From contig LNEE01000032.1 in assembly GCA_001464895.1 (NCBI GenBank), forward strand, positions 62,001-126,000: a stretch of DNA of 64,000 nt. The letters run 5' to 3'. The position numbers and the translations under genes were made by a program. The notes beneath the pieces were generated by a model, which ran no database searches, was not told where the DNA came from, and saw only the letters and a list, made by a program, of their open reading frames with translations. Of the stretch, positions 45,805-53,898 are shown one piece after another; positions within the stretch are counted from its first letter, which is position 1, and each line of letters begins with the position of its first letter. The stretch is from Betaproteobacteria bacterium Ga0077532 (GTDB taxonomy: Bacteria; Pseudomonadota; Gammaproteobacteria; Burkholderiales; Ga0077523).

Positions 45805-47562
45805 TCAGTACAACTCGACGACGCGCAACGGCTTCTGACCTCGGTAGCTCGGCATGGCCATGCCGACGGAGGCGTTGATGTACGTCGGATCGGCGATGAC
45901 GTAGCGCTTGTTCCGCCATTCGACCGTCTGCCAGTCGGCGCGCACCGCGGAAAGCGCGACCGCTGTCGTCATGTGCCCTGGGTAGTGCAGGCCCACCGTG
46001 TCGATGCCCAGAAGCTCCCTGACCAGCCACGAGAAGATGGCGGAGCGGTCCTCACAGTCCGAATACGGGAAGTGCAGCACCTCCTCGACGAAGAAGTACT
46101 TCTCGCGACCGAACTGATCCTTGTCGGTCTTGTACTCGAACGCCTTCTGAACGAACGCGAGCAGGAAATCGACACCCTCCTCCTGCGAGAGACCCTTGAG
46201 ATGGGGCCCCAGCGCTTCGGCGAGGGATCGCCTTGCCGCGGGACTGGGTGGCGTGGCGAAGTAGAGTTCGAAGTCCAGTTGCGGAAAGCGATCGAGATAG
46301 CGGGTGACCGGGCGCTCGTAGGCGAGGTCGACGCGGACACGCTTGCCACGATTGTCGAACTCGAGGGCCCGACGGGTCACGGTGCCTGCCACGAACCCCG
46401 TTGCCGCGACGCGGATGTCCATCGCTCGCAGGGCGGTCGGGTAGCGGCCGGAATAGGCGGCGTAGCGTCCGGCAGCGGTCGCCGGATCGACACCGAAGAG
46501 TTCGTAGTAGGGCTTGCCGTCGACCTTGATGTAGCTGACGCCGTAGACGGACTGCTGAACGTTGACCAGCAACAGCAATCGCTGCGCGCTGTAACCCGGA
46601 CGCGCATCGAATCCCGATTTCACCAGGAAGAACCACTGGAGCAGCAGCTGCTCGCGCGGTGCCGTCGGACGCAGTGCCTTCGTCACTTCCTGCCAGAGCA
46701 ACGCGTGCCCCCAGTCATCGAGCGCCATCGCACGGCGCGAAGCCTCGATGGCATCCAACGTGGGCTGGAAGCGTGTGCCGCTCATCCGATCCCAGAAGTC
46801 CGCCAACCCATCGGGATTGGTCTGCACGGGCGGGAGCGTCCGCCAGGCGGGATCGATCACCACCTTCACGGGCGCGCCGAAGAAGTCGATCGAAAGGGTC
46901 TGCGAAGCGACGCCCGTCGGTGGTGTGCGTTCGAGAGTCCTCGGTGCGGCAGGGGCGGGGACGGGGCGGGCCGCAGGAACCGGCGGAGCAGCAGGCGCCA
47001 CTGCGACATCGGGCCTCGCCTCCGGGGTCACCGGAGGAATGACCGGACCGGCGCGGGGTGCTTCGGAGATCCGCCCCGGGACAGCGAACTCACGCTCGGG
47101 AACCGGCACCACTGGCGCTGGTGCTGGCGGGCGATCCACGGAACGTTGCGATGGAACCTCGACCGCTTTCGTCGGCGGCGCCGCAACGCCCGGTGCCTTG
47201 ACGATCAGATCGGACCGCGGCTGGACAGCAGCCGAGGGCTTCGATCCGGAACGCGGGATGACGGATGGACTCGGCGCTCGGCGCGGCGCCACGGGGAGCG
47301 CGCGCGGCTTGGGGCCGATCTCGGGCTTTCGCGCAGCGAAGGCCTCGAACTCGGCCCACTGCGTCCGCAGGTGATCGGCGAACTCCCGATCCTGAGCCGC
47401 CACGGCGCTCCGGAACTCCTGCTGGATGTCGGCGACACCTTCCTCGGCAGCGCGCTTGAACTTCTCGAACTCGTCATCGGCCAACGCCGGACGGGAAACA
47501 AGACATGCCGCCGTAACACATGCGCCGACGATCCGACCGATCCAGCGGCTGGTGAGCGCCAT
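45805..47562 (-). CDS. Secreted transglutaminase-like cysteine enzyme with Pro/Ala-rich linker
   Basis: Predicted exported protein of 585 residues. The ATG at 47562 begins a signal peptide ending RPALA (cleavage near residue 28). A short acidic helical part (EFEKFKRAAEEG) is followed by a long Pro/Ala/Val-rich linker (about 70-215), then a beta-rich middle. The C-terminal domain has a papain-like triad typical of transglutaminase-core proteins: Cys503 in YSDCEDRS, His530 in YPGHMTTAV, Asp558 in VIADPTYI. Such domains act as proteases or peptidoglycan/protein cross-linkers; the role here is unknown. Confidence 0.75.
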   Translation of the reverse strand: MALTSRWIGRIVGACVTAACLVSRPALADDEFEKFKRAAEEGVADIQQEFRSAVAAQDREFADHLRTQWAEFEAFAARKPEIGPKPRALPVAPRRAPSPSVIPRSGSKPSAAVQPRSDLIVKAPGVAAPPTKAVEVPSQRSVDRPPAPAPVVPVPEREFAVPGRISEAPRAGPVIPPVTPEARPDVAVAPAAPPVPAARPVPAPAAPRTLERTPPTGVASQTLSIDFFGAPVKVVIDPAWRTLPPVQTNPDGLADFWDRMSGTRFQPTLDAIEASRRAMALDDWGHALLWQEVTKALRPTAPREQLLLQWFFLVKSGFDARPGYSAQRLLLLVNVQQSVYGVSYIKVDGKPYYELFGVDPATAAGRYAAYSGRYPTALRAMDIRVAATGFVAGTVTRRALEFDNRGKRVRVDLAYERPVTRYLDRFPQLDFELYFATPPSPAARRSLAEALGPHLKGLSQEEGVDFLLAFVQKAFEYKTDKDQFGREKYFFVEEVLHFPYSDCEDRSAIFSWLVRELLGIDTVGLHYPGHMTTAVALSAVRADWQTVEWRNKRYVIADPTYINASVGMAMPSYRGQKPLRVVELY

Positions 47563-47588
47563 CGCCAATGTACCTGCCCGGCGGGTGC

Positions 47589-47741
47589 TCAGCCGATCTC
47601 CGTCGCCATCCGGACGATCTCGGCGGCCGCTTTGTCCTGCCCTTTGTCCTGCCAGTTGGCAGCATTGAACTGCCAACAGGGCGTTCGATCCTCGATCGAT
47701 GCCGCCTTCACCATCTTCCCAGTAGCGTCCTTGGCGACCAT
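47589..47741 (-). pseudogene. Truncated LPP20 paralogue (C-terminal fragment)
   Basis: A 50-codon open frame matches the end of the LPP20 gene at 48463-49074. Here VAKDATGKMVKA corresponds to VTKEATEKILKT, and KGQDKAAAEIVRMATE corresponds to KGQDEMAAEIAKMAAE. Upstream of this piece the similarity stops, so signal peptide, lipobox and most of the domain are missing. An 11-base unit, GGCAGGACAAA, is duplicated in tandem inside it. It looks like the remnant of a duplicated lipoprotein gene, although translation of a short protein is not excluded. Confidence 0.65.
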
Positions 47742-47936
47742 TGAAATGGCGGATGTGACACACCTCTTCGGACAGGTCGTCGGAGTTCAGGATCCGGGAG
47801 GCAGTCATCGCAGGAAGTCCTGTCAGAAGGAAGGCGGTTGGCGGCGAAATCTCTGCGGGACCCGGCGGTGGCTCGATCGGCGCGCCACGCGCACTGCGTG
47901 TCACAAGGTCAGAGCACGAACATCAACGGGAGCAAA
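47742..47936. other. Gap between the LPP20 remnant and the LPP20 gene
   Basis: This 195-base stretch, together with the remnant, makes a 374-base interval without an intact gene. I see no further coding homology to the LPP20 gene and no convincing promoter or terminator. Confidence 0.4.
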
Positions 47937-48341
47937 TCACTCGGAGGGAACCAGCCAGACCCACAGCGCGCCGGTGAGCGGATCCAACCACTTCTCTTTC
48001 ACCTGCGCCTTCACCTCGCGATCGCGGACCTCCTCCCGGATGGCCTTCTCCGAGACGGAACTCATGCGGTCGTTCACGGTGGTCTGCGCGATGTCGTGAT
48101 CGCTGCTGATCGTGACGCCGTAGCGCTTGGCGAACTCCTCGCGCGCTCGGGAGATCGCCAACTCTTCCTGCGCCTGCTTGCCTCGCACATGGAAGGCTGC
48201 CGACGACGAAACGCCTACCCCCGGGTTCTCGATCCAGCCCGGACGCGGCGGTTGCGCGAGACCCTCCGGCCCCGGATGCCGCGTGGCGCAGGCAGCGATG
48301 AACACCAATGCAGCAAAGCTGAGAATCTTCACAAGTCGCAT
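47937..48341 (-). CDS. LPP20-type lipoprotein (short)
   Basis: Predicted outer-membrane lipoprotein of 134 residues. The ATG at 48341 begins a signal peptide with lipobox IAAC (Cys18). The mature part has the LPP20 hallmark PGWIENPG near its start, then a helix with SRAREEFAKRYGVTISSDHD and the C-terminal WLDPLTGALWVWLVP, which fits the end of the LPP20 fold. FlgP of Vibrio and LPP20 of Helicobacter are family members. It lies 121 bases downstream of a second LPP20 gene on the same strand. Confidence 0.75.
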   Translation of the reverse strand: MRLVKILSFAALVFIAACATRHPGPEGLAQPPRPGWIENPGVGVSSSAAFHVRGKQAQEELAISRAREEFAKRYGVTISSDHDIAQTTVNDRMSSVSEKAIREEVRDREVKAQVKEKWLDPLTGALWVWLVPSE

Positions 48342-48462
48342 GGGGTGTCCGGGCTGACGACCAGTTGTATCCGAGGCATCTGATGGGGGTGACCTACCTG
48401 ACGCACCTGCGGGGGACCGGCAGGCTCGACACATCGCCGCGCCGGTCTCCACGGACAACCTG

Positions 48463-49074
48463 CTACTGACGACCTTCCGCGGCCATCTTGGCGATCTCGG
48501 CCGCCATTTCGTCCTGCCCCTTCGCCGCCTTGAACTGCTGCCACAACGCGCGCTCGTTGTTCATGCTCGTCTTGAGAATCTTCTCGGTGGCTTCCTTCGT
48601 GACGGTCGGGTCGAGACCGACGAGCACGTAGATGCCGCCCTTCGGGCTCGTCTGGCTGCGGTAGATGCGGGAGCCCGTGATGGTCTCGGAGGTGATCAGC
48701 TTCGAGACGCTCGTGTTGACCTTGTCGACCGTTTCGGCAGAACCCGCACCGGTGGTCTCGACGTACTGCTTGATCATGTTGTTGACGTGCACCTTCATCT
48801 GCTGCGCGAGCTTCACGCGGGCATCGGCGGCGGCTTGATCCTTCATGAATGCCGCACCGGCGGCGGACTTCTCGTGCACGCCGACCGCAGACACCGCCAC
48901 GCCTTCCACAGGCGCGTCGCAGATCCAGAGCGGCGCGGCGTCCTTCGGGGAGTCGGGGTACACGCACTCCAAGGGCGGCAGCGCCACGCTGTCGGTCTTC
49001 GGGGTCGATGAGCAGCCGGCAAGAACAGCAGCAGCGGACGCGATCAGAAAGCTTTGGATACGGATGGGACGCAT
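48463..49074 (-). CDS. LPP20-type lipoprotein
   Basis: Predicted lipoprotein of 203 residues. The ATG at 49074 has AGGAG eight bases upstream and begins a signal peptide ending in LAGC (Cys21). After WICDAPVEGVAVSAVG comes the LPP20 helix with AAADARVKLAQQMKVHV, a serine/threonine-rich strand, then GGIYVLVGLDP, typical of this fold. The C-terminus is Lys/Glu/Ala-rich. A second, truncated copy of this C-terminus lies at 47589-47741. Preceded by a good promoter and a possible 28-codon ORF. Confidence 0.8.
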   Translation of the reverse strand: MRPIRIQSFLIASAAAVLAGCSSTPKTDSVALPPLECVYPDSPKDAAPLWICDAPVEGVAVSAVGVHEKSAAGAAFMKDQAAADARVKLAQQMKVHVNNMIKQYVETTGAGSAETVDKVNTSVSKLITSETITGSRIYRSQTSPKGGIYVLVGLDPTVTKEATEKILKTSMNNERALWQQFKAAKGQDEMAAEIAKMAAEGRQ

Positions 49075-49127
49075 GGGCGAATCTCCTGGAGTGTCAGTGA
49101 TGTCTGCAAATCGTCGTCTTTCGGGCC

Positions 49128-49214
49128 TCACCGCTCGATTGCAGCAACCTTGCGGTCGATGTCGCAGGCCATTGGCAGAAAGGTCGCATCGATATCGCGT
49201 CCTGCAATCTTCAT
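49128..49214 (-). CDS. Possible 28-codon ORF upstream of the LPP20 gene
   Basis: An ATG at 49214 with GAGG six bases upstream opens a 28-residue frame (begins MKIAGRDIDATFL, ends KVAAIER). It lies between a well-formed promoter (49231-49259) and the LPP20 start 53 bases further on. No family is recognised. It may be a leader peptide, a small protein or chance; the predicted transcript start leaves very little leader before its ribosome-binding site. Confidence 0.3.
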   Translation of the reverse strand: MKIAGRDIDATFLPMACDIDRKVAAIER

Positions 49215-49230
49215 GCTCGACCTCGCGAGT

Positions 49231-49259
49231 TTTTTAGCAGAACGGCAAAGGGTAAGCAA
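49231..49259 (-). promoter_or_regulatory. Promoter for the minus-strand LPP20 genes
   Basis: TTGCTT (49254-49259) and TAAAAA (49231-49236) on the minus strand are separated by 17 bases. The -10 lies in the only A/T-rich patch of this divergent region. Confidence 0.55.
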
Positions 49260-49316
49260 CCTGTCGGGAGGAGACTCGCACAATGTCGACCGCTCGAAAA
49301 TCACGCGCGATGCAGA

Positions 49317-49345
49317 TTGTGGGGCACGGCGTGGCTTGCTACCCT
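49317..49345 (+). promoter_or_regulatory. Possible promoter for the plus-strand LPP20-like gene
   Basis: TTGTGG (49317-49322) and TACCCT (49340-49345) are 17 bases apart and 124 bases before the ATG at 49469. The -10 is weak. With the minus-strand promoter it would make the 394-base region 49075-49468 a divergent control region. Confidence 0.3.
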
Positions 49346-49468
49346 CGCGCGGGGACGGACGGGTCACAGCACTCCGGCACGTCAGCCCTCATCGACACAG
49401 GCCGTGGTCCTCGGCACTGCATTCATCTTGCGCCGCGAACGCGGCATTGGTCGGGAGGCCAGATCAGC

Positions 49469-50464
49469 ATGGCTCGAGCACTGGTAGCACTTGTCTTCGC
49501 AATCGGCGTCCTTGGCCTCCTGGGTGGCTGCCTCTCCATGGGCTCCACGCGAGACGCCGGTCCTGCGCCGGATTGGGTTCTCAACCCGCCGCCCGATTCC
49601 GCCACTGCCTGGTATGGCGTGGGAGAAGGCATCGATCGCGAGATCGCCCGCCGCGCAGCGCTGAAGGACGTGGCGACGAAGTTGCGGGTCAGCATCTCCG
49701 GTCGCATCGACAGCCAGGTGACCGACACCAACGGCAAGGTGGACCGGCAGGCGCGCAGCCGCTTGTCCGAGGAAGTCCAGAAGACCGAGTTCCGCAATTT
49801 CTCCATCGAACAGACCGCTCAGGGTGGCAAAGGCTTCTTTGTCCTGGTGAAGGTGGACCGCCAGGCTTTCATGGGTGACATCCGGGCGAAGCTCGACCCG
49901 TTGGATGCCACCATCGAGCAATCTGTTGCGTCCCTCGAGAAAGCCTCTCCACTCGAGCGCTTCATCGGGCTCCGCCGATTGCTGCCCACGCTCGACAGCG
50001 CCAGCGCCCAGGCGCAATTGCTGGTGGGTGCGGAGAACGGTGGCTCGGGCGTTGCGAAGCTGAAGCGCTACCAGGCCGTGCAGCAGCAGGTCGACGAATC
50101 CTCTGCCGGACTGGTGTTTCAGCTGCAGGCCAAACCACAGGACGCCGACGTCGCCGCCGCGATCGGCACGTTCGTGAACGAGAACGGCATGCGTGCCGTG
50201 ACCTCCGCCGGCGGCGCTGGAAACGTACTCGTGGTGACGGCCGTCAACCGCGAGGACGAGATCTACGGCAGCAAGGTGGTCAAGCTCAACGTGAACGTGA
50301 ACATCCGTGACGATCGCGGACTATCGCTTGCGAGTCGCGACCACGAGGTCTCGGGGACGTCCCGCTACGACTACAAGGCAGCACGGCAGAACGCTGTCCA
50401 GGCGTTGCTCACCACACTGCGTGAGGAAGGCCCGATCGCCGGACTCGGCTTCGGACAGAAGTAG
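49469..50464 (+). CDS. LPP20-like lipoprotein with extra C-terminal domain
   Basis: Predicted lipoprotein of 331 residues. The ATG at 49469 is preceded by GGAGG and begins a signal peptide ending LGGC (Cys21). PDWVLNPPPD and the helix REIARRAALKDVATKLRVSIS mark an LPP20 domain (about residues 30-135). Residues about 140-190 are helical; the C-terminal half (about 200-331) is a second, beta-rich unit ending with QNAVQALLTTLREEG. This two-domain form is reminiscent of the longer FlgT-like outer-membrane proteins, an inference only. It is divergent from the other two LPP20 genes. Confidence 0.7.
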   Translation: MARALVALVFAIGVLGLLGGCLSMGSTRDAGPAPDWVLNPPPDSATAWYGVGEGIDREIARRAALKDVATKLRVSISGRIDSQVTDTNGKVDRQARSRLSEEVQKTEFRNFSIEQTAQGGKGFFVLVKVDRQAFMGDIRAKLDPLDATIEQSVASLEKASPLERFIGLRRLLPTLDSASAQAQLLVGAENGGSGVAKLKRYQAVQQQVDESSAGLVFQLQAKPQDADVAAAIGTFVNENGMRAVTSAGGAGNVLVVTAVNREDEIYGSKVVKLNVNVNIRDDRGLSLASRDHEVSGTSRYDYKAARQNAVQALLTTLREEGPIAGLGFGQK

Positions 50465-50731
50465 GCATCGTGCGCGAGACCGGCGTGGGCCGGCGGGCAT
50501 GGTGGTTCACCCACGATTGCGATTCGGCAACCATGAACGCCCCGCGTCACGATCGCATCCGGCTTCGCGCTCACGCATCTCGCAGAAGACTGCATCCGCG
50601 CGGAGGAGGTCCTTGCGGCGCACTGCCCGTCAACGCGTCCATCCCGGGATGGTTGTTCACTGCGAGCCGCCGTCCATGGCCGGCGCGCTATCGCCATCAG
50701 CCATGATCCGTTTCCAGTCGGAGTCGACAGA

Positions 50732-51511
50732 ATGACAATACTTTCCAGGCTCTTGATCGCCCGCGCCATGGCGCTCGGGATCCTTGCCGCATCCGGGTCG
50801 AACTGCCTTGCGCAGGCGGAGGTCGCGGAGGTGGTCCGCGTCGAGGGGCGTGCTGAGACCCGCGACCGCGCCGGAACGACCCAGGGGCCCGTACGCGTCG
50901 GAACACGGCTCACCGAGGGCGGCACCATCGAGACCGGCGACAACGGCCGCGTGGTCGTGAAGCTGGGGACCAGCGGCTTCGCCGTGCTGGACCGGAAGAG
51001 CAAGCTGGAGGTCCCGCCGCCGAAGGAACGCGCCGGCCTCCTGCGCCAGATCACCGGGTGGATCTACTACGCATTCCGCACTGACGCCACCCGCAAGGAG
51101 CCCGTCTCGGTCCGGACGACCGTCGCCACGATCGGAATACGGGGCACGCGTTTCCTGGTGGTGAATGTTCCGGGTCGCAGTGAAGTCGGCATGCGAAAGG
51201 GGCAGGTGAACATCGAAAGCCCCGAGGGCGAGTTCGAACTGCGCCGCAGCGCAGAGAAGGATGAGTTCGAGGCCTACAAGGAGCAGGGCTCAGCGGCGGT
51301 GGAGCAGGAGAAGAAGGACTTCGAGAAATTCGAAGCTGCAACGAAGACTGAGTTCGCGCAGTACACGCGCGAGTTCACGCTCGGCGCGGACAGGCAGGCG
51401 GTCTTCGATGGCAAGCAGGTGCGTGAGCAGGCCCTGAGTGCGGAGGCCAGAGGCGAGATGGAATCAGCCGAGGCATTCGGGGCCGACTGGCTGAGAAGGG
51501 TGAAGGATTAG
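50732..51511 (+). CDS. Exported FecR-domain protein with C-terminal coiled coil
   Basis: Predicted periplasmic protein of 259 residues. A signal peptide (about residues 1-29, ending CLAQA) is followed by a FecR domain: VRVEGRAETRD, then GTRLTEGGTIETGDNGRVVV and VRTTVATIGIRGTRFLV. Residues 160-259 are Glu/Lys/Phe-rich and probably helical (EKDEFEAYKEQGSAAVEQEK). No sigma-factor gene accompanies it, so a FecIR signalling role is unlikely; FecR domains also occur in surface and envelope proteins. It follows the LPP20-like gene by 267 bases that show no gene. Confidence 0.78.
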   Translation: MTILSRLLIARAMALGILAASGSNCLAQAEVAEVVRVEGRAETRDRAGTTQGPVRVGTRLTEGGTIETGDNGRVVVKLGTSGFAVLDRKSKLEVPPPKERAGLLRQITGWIYYAFRTDATRKEPVSVRTTVATIGIRGTRFLVVNVPGRSEVGMRKGQVNIESPEGEFELRRSAEKDEFEAYKEQGSAAVEQEKKDFEKFEAATKTEFAQYTREFTLGADRQAVFDGKQVREQALSAEARGEMESAEAFGADWLRRVKD

Positions 51512-51542
51512 TCCGCTGCAGTAAGCGGGCCGTCGACGAGCG

Positions 51543-51576
51543 CGGGAGGCGCGGCGTGCAAACCGCGCCGCTCCCG
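51543..51576. terminator. Hairpin between convergent FecR and CsgG-like genes
   Basis: CGGGAGGCGCGG (51543-51554) pairs with CCGCGC and CTCCCG (51563-51576) across a 2-base bulge, giving a 12-bp stem with an 8-base loop. It lies between two converging genes but lacks a T-run on either strand, so intrinsic termination is only possible. Confidence 0.4.
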
Positions 51577-51651
51577 ACGTGCGATCGACGGAGATGAGCG
51601 GAGCGGCCTCCGGTCACGTCGTTGCGGATGGCGAACGCACCCGGCACCCAT

Positions 51652-52746
51652 TCATCGATTCCTGCCGAGCCCCCGCAGCGAACCCCAGATATCGCCTTCG
51701 TGCTTGACCATGACCTGATCCCCGAGGCTGACCTTGTTCGCCTTCTCGACGTCGTCGGGAATGACCCAGGCTTCGGATGCGAGCACCAGCTCCGACACTT
51801 TTCCCTTCACCACGTCGATGAGGTCGGTGGACGTCTTCTTCGTGATCGGATTGACACTGTCCTGCTCCGACACGATGACCACCGTGGATCCGGGAAGCAG
51901 TCCCTGGGATGCCCCCATGGACACCTTGAAGATCGTCTTCTTGCCGTTGGCTCTCCGCCCGATCACGAACCCTCTCGGAGCGAACACGTTCAGCAGCTCC
52001 GCCTTGGCCTCGCTGGACTCGACCGCTGTCTTCAGAGATGTAAGGAGCAGCTGGGACTCCAGCGGCGCCATATCGGCCGTCCGCTGGTTGTCCGCGCCCG
52101 AACTCGTCACGGCCTTCAACTCGCGCAGACTCGGCACTTCGTAGACGCGCACGGCAGTGCTTACCTGGGCCACATGATTGAAGTGCGGCCTGACCACGAT
52201 CTGGTCGTTCTTGCCATCGACCGCGTACCGCTCGACGAAGCCGGGATAGCTGGCTGCCGCGATTGCAAACGTCGTGTCGCCCCCGGTCATTCGCTGGGCA
52301 GGAATCAGCGTCGGTGCGTAGGAAGCATTCGTGATCGTCGCCTTGACCGCGTACCGCGCCACGGACGGTTCCATCTGGCTGCCGCACTTTCCGGCGCCCT
52401 GAAGCTCGCACATCTTGATTTCCTGGTCGAGCTTGCCAGCCAGGCTGCGATCGACGATCTCGACGCCGTTGCCAGCGAGAATAGCCTCCACTTCGCGAGT
52501 GAGCGCGTCGGTGAGCTCCTTGTAGGCTTGCCCATCAGCGGCACTTTGTTCACCGCGCAGTAGGACGACCTTGGTTCTGTCCTGGCTCGCCTTCAGGATG
52601 CTTTCCGTGGGCATCTTGACGGCGGGATCCATCAGAGCGGTGGTGTCATCGGGGTACTCGGACAGCGACAGCTTGATCGACTGACAGCCGGAGACCACCA
52701 AGGCAATTGATACGACAACGCAGGCGCGGGCGAAGGAACTTGGCAT
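51652..52746 (-). CDS. CsgG-like lipoprotein with FlgT-type C-terminal domain
   Basis: Predicted outer-membrane lipoprotein of 364 residues with lipobox VSGC (Cys21). Residues about 55-240 resemble the CsgG/curli-secretin fold: ALTREVEAILAGNGVEIVDR and ARYAVKATITNASY match its usual VLDR and TGTITN elements. Residues about 270-364 (VSMGASQGLLPGSTVVIVSE, then VSLGDQVMVK) resemble the FlgT C-terminal domain. CsgG forms an export pore; whether this protein oligomerises into a pore is unknown. It is transcribed toward the FecR gene. Confidence 0.65.
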   Translation of the reverse strand: MPSSFARACVVVSIALVVSGCQSIKLSLSEYPDDTTALMDPAVKMPTESILKASQDRTKVVLLRGEQSAADGQAYKELTDALTREVEAILAGNGVEIVDRSLAGKLDQEIKMCELQGAGKCGSQMEPSVARYAVKATITNASYAPTLIPAQRMTGGDTTFAIAAASYPGFVERYAVDGKNDQIVVRPHFNHVAQVSTAVRVYEVPSLRELKAVTSSGADNQRTADMAPLESQLLLTSLKTAVESSEAKAELLNVFAPRGFVIGRRANGKKTIFKVSMGASQGLLPGSTVVIVSEQDSVNPITKKTSTDLIDVVKGKVSELVLASEAWVIPDDVEKANKVSLGDQVMVKHEGDIWGSLRGLGRNR

Positions 52747-52891
52747 TGGGGCATGTCCTTTGAACGAGTGGGTGGCAGGGCTGATGGTCGATTGGGCACC
52801 ACGCCGCCGGTCTGACGCTCGCGATGCTCTTTAGTGGCGCCCCCGTTCTACTGTCTGGGAGGCCCCTTTCTTCGCCGCTACCTTGCGAACC

Positions 52892-52920
52892 AATTTAACC
52901 GCCCCACCCTGTCGTTGCAA
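52892..52920 (-). promoter_or_regulatory. Possible promoter for the CsgG-like gene
   Basis: TTGCAA (52915-52920) and TAAATT (52892-52897) on the minus strand are 17 bases apart, each matching 4 of 6 consensus positions. The distance to the start codon is about 145 bases, implying a long leader. Confidence 0.4.
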
Positions 52921-53028
52921 TACGACAAAAATTAGTGCGTCAGTGACTTGGACGGTGGCTTTGTCCGACTTCCGCCCTGCGGCGGCGCAAGGCATGCACG
53001 CAGGGAGCGCGCCCGACCAACGCGCACG

Positions 53029-53784
53029 TCAGGCGGGCTTCCTCGCCACGCACGACACCCAGGCCTGCGCCCATAGTCCTTCCGGATCGGTCTGCCAGTC
53101 GCGCACCACCTCCGCCAGTCGATCGTGACCGTCACGCTGCAACTGGAGAGAGATCACCTCGCCGATGATGTTCGAGGGATCGTAGTTCTCGTAGCGCGCC
53201 TGCATCCGCGGTGCCACGAACCCCGCATCCCGCAGGATCGTCCCGAGCTTGCGCCCCGTTCGGGTGTCGCCACCGTTGCGATCCTGGGTCTCGCGATACA
53301 TCCGTACGGCGGCCACGAGTTCCGGCGTCTCAGGAGCCACGATGAATCCATCCCAGTCGGGAGTCGCCACGCCGATCACACCACCGGGCTTCAGCACACG
53401 CAGGCATTCCTTTGCAGCACGCACCGGTTCGCCAAGATGCTCGAGCAACGCGTGGGAGAAGACCGCATCGAAGCTCGCATCGGGAAACGGAAGCTCGTAG
53501 ATGCTCGCTTCCCGGAACATCGCGTTGGCGATGCCCTCGCCTTGCGCCCGGGCCGTCGCCATCGCGATCTGGGATGCACTCATGTCGATACCTGTCACGG
53601 CGCCCGGCGCGACAGCCCTCGCGATGCCCTGCGTGATGCTGCCAGGGCCGCACGCACAGTCGAGCACCTGCATGCCAGCGGCAAGGTACGGTACGAAGAA
53701 CGCACCATGGGAATCCAAGGTGCGGCGTGTGAGGAACCGCATCGCGGTCTCGTCCCAGCCGAGGGTGTACTGCACGTTGGTCAC
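53029..53784 (-). CDS. Class I SAM-dependent methyltransferase
   Basis: Protein of 251 residues with a Methyltransf_11/25 core: motif I VLDCACGPGSITQGIA, the acidic loop VTGIDMSASQIAMA, FREASIYELPFPDASFDAVF and LRVLKPGGVIGVATPDW. The pattern is that of UbiE/small-molecule methyltransferases, but the substrate cannot be named. The start is GTG at 53784 with no obvious ribosome-binding site. It stands apart from the catabolic operon to its right by a 115-base gap. Confidence 0.85.
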   Translation of the reverse strand: MTNVQYTLGWDETAMRFLTRRTLDSHGAFFVPYLAAGMQVLDCACGPGSITQGIARAVAPGAVTGIDMSASQIAMATARAQGEGIANAMFREASIYELPFPDASFDAVFSHALLEHLGEPVRAAKECLRVLKPGGVIGVATPDWDGFIVAPETPELVAAVRMYRETQDRNGGDTRTGRKLGTILRDAGFVAPRMQARYENYDPSNIIGEVISLQLQRDGHDRLAEVVRDWQTDPEGLWAQAWVSCVARKPA

Positions 53785-53898
53785 AGGAGAATCATCCGAA
53801 GTAGGAGACGTATCGGGGCGCCCGTCCGGCGCGGCTTGGTGGTCCGCGATGCCAACGCGGACCGGATCGGAAACTGGTCAGCACTCGGAAGGACATGG

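Noticed and set aside
46054-46056. Microbial transglutaminase used as a toxin or effector
   Set aside because: The triad supports a transglutaminase-core fold, but the general-secretion signal peptide and lack of an immunity or delivery gene give no support for an effector.
47742-47904. Upstream extension of the transglutaminase-like gene to 47904
   Set aside because: The extended frame runs through the LPP20 remnant in another frame and would place about 114 unrelated residues before a clean signal peptide.
50732-51511. FecIR iron-signalling system
   Set aside because: No ECF sigma factor or TonB receptor gene is adjacent, and the protein has a signal peptide directly before the FecR domain instead of the cytoplasmic anti-sigma part.
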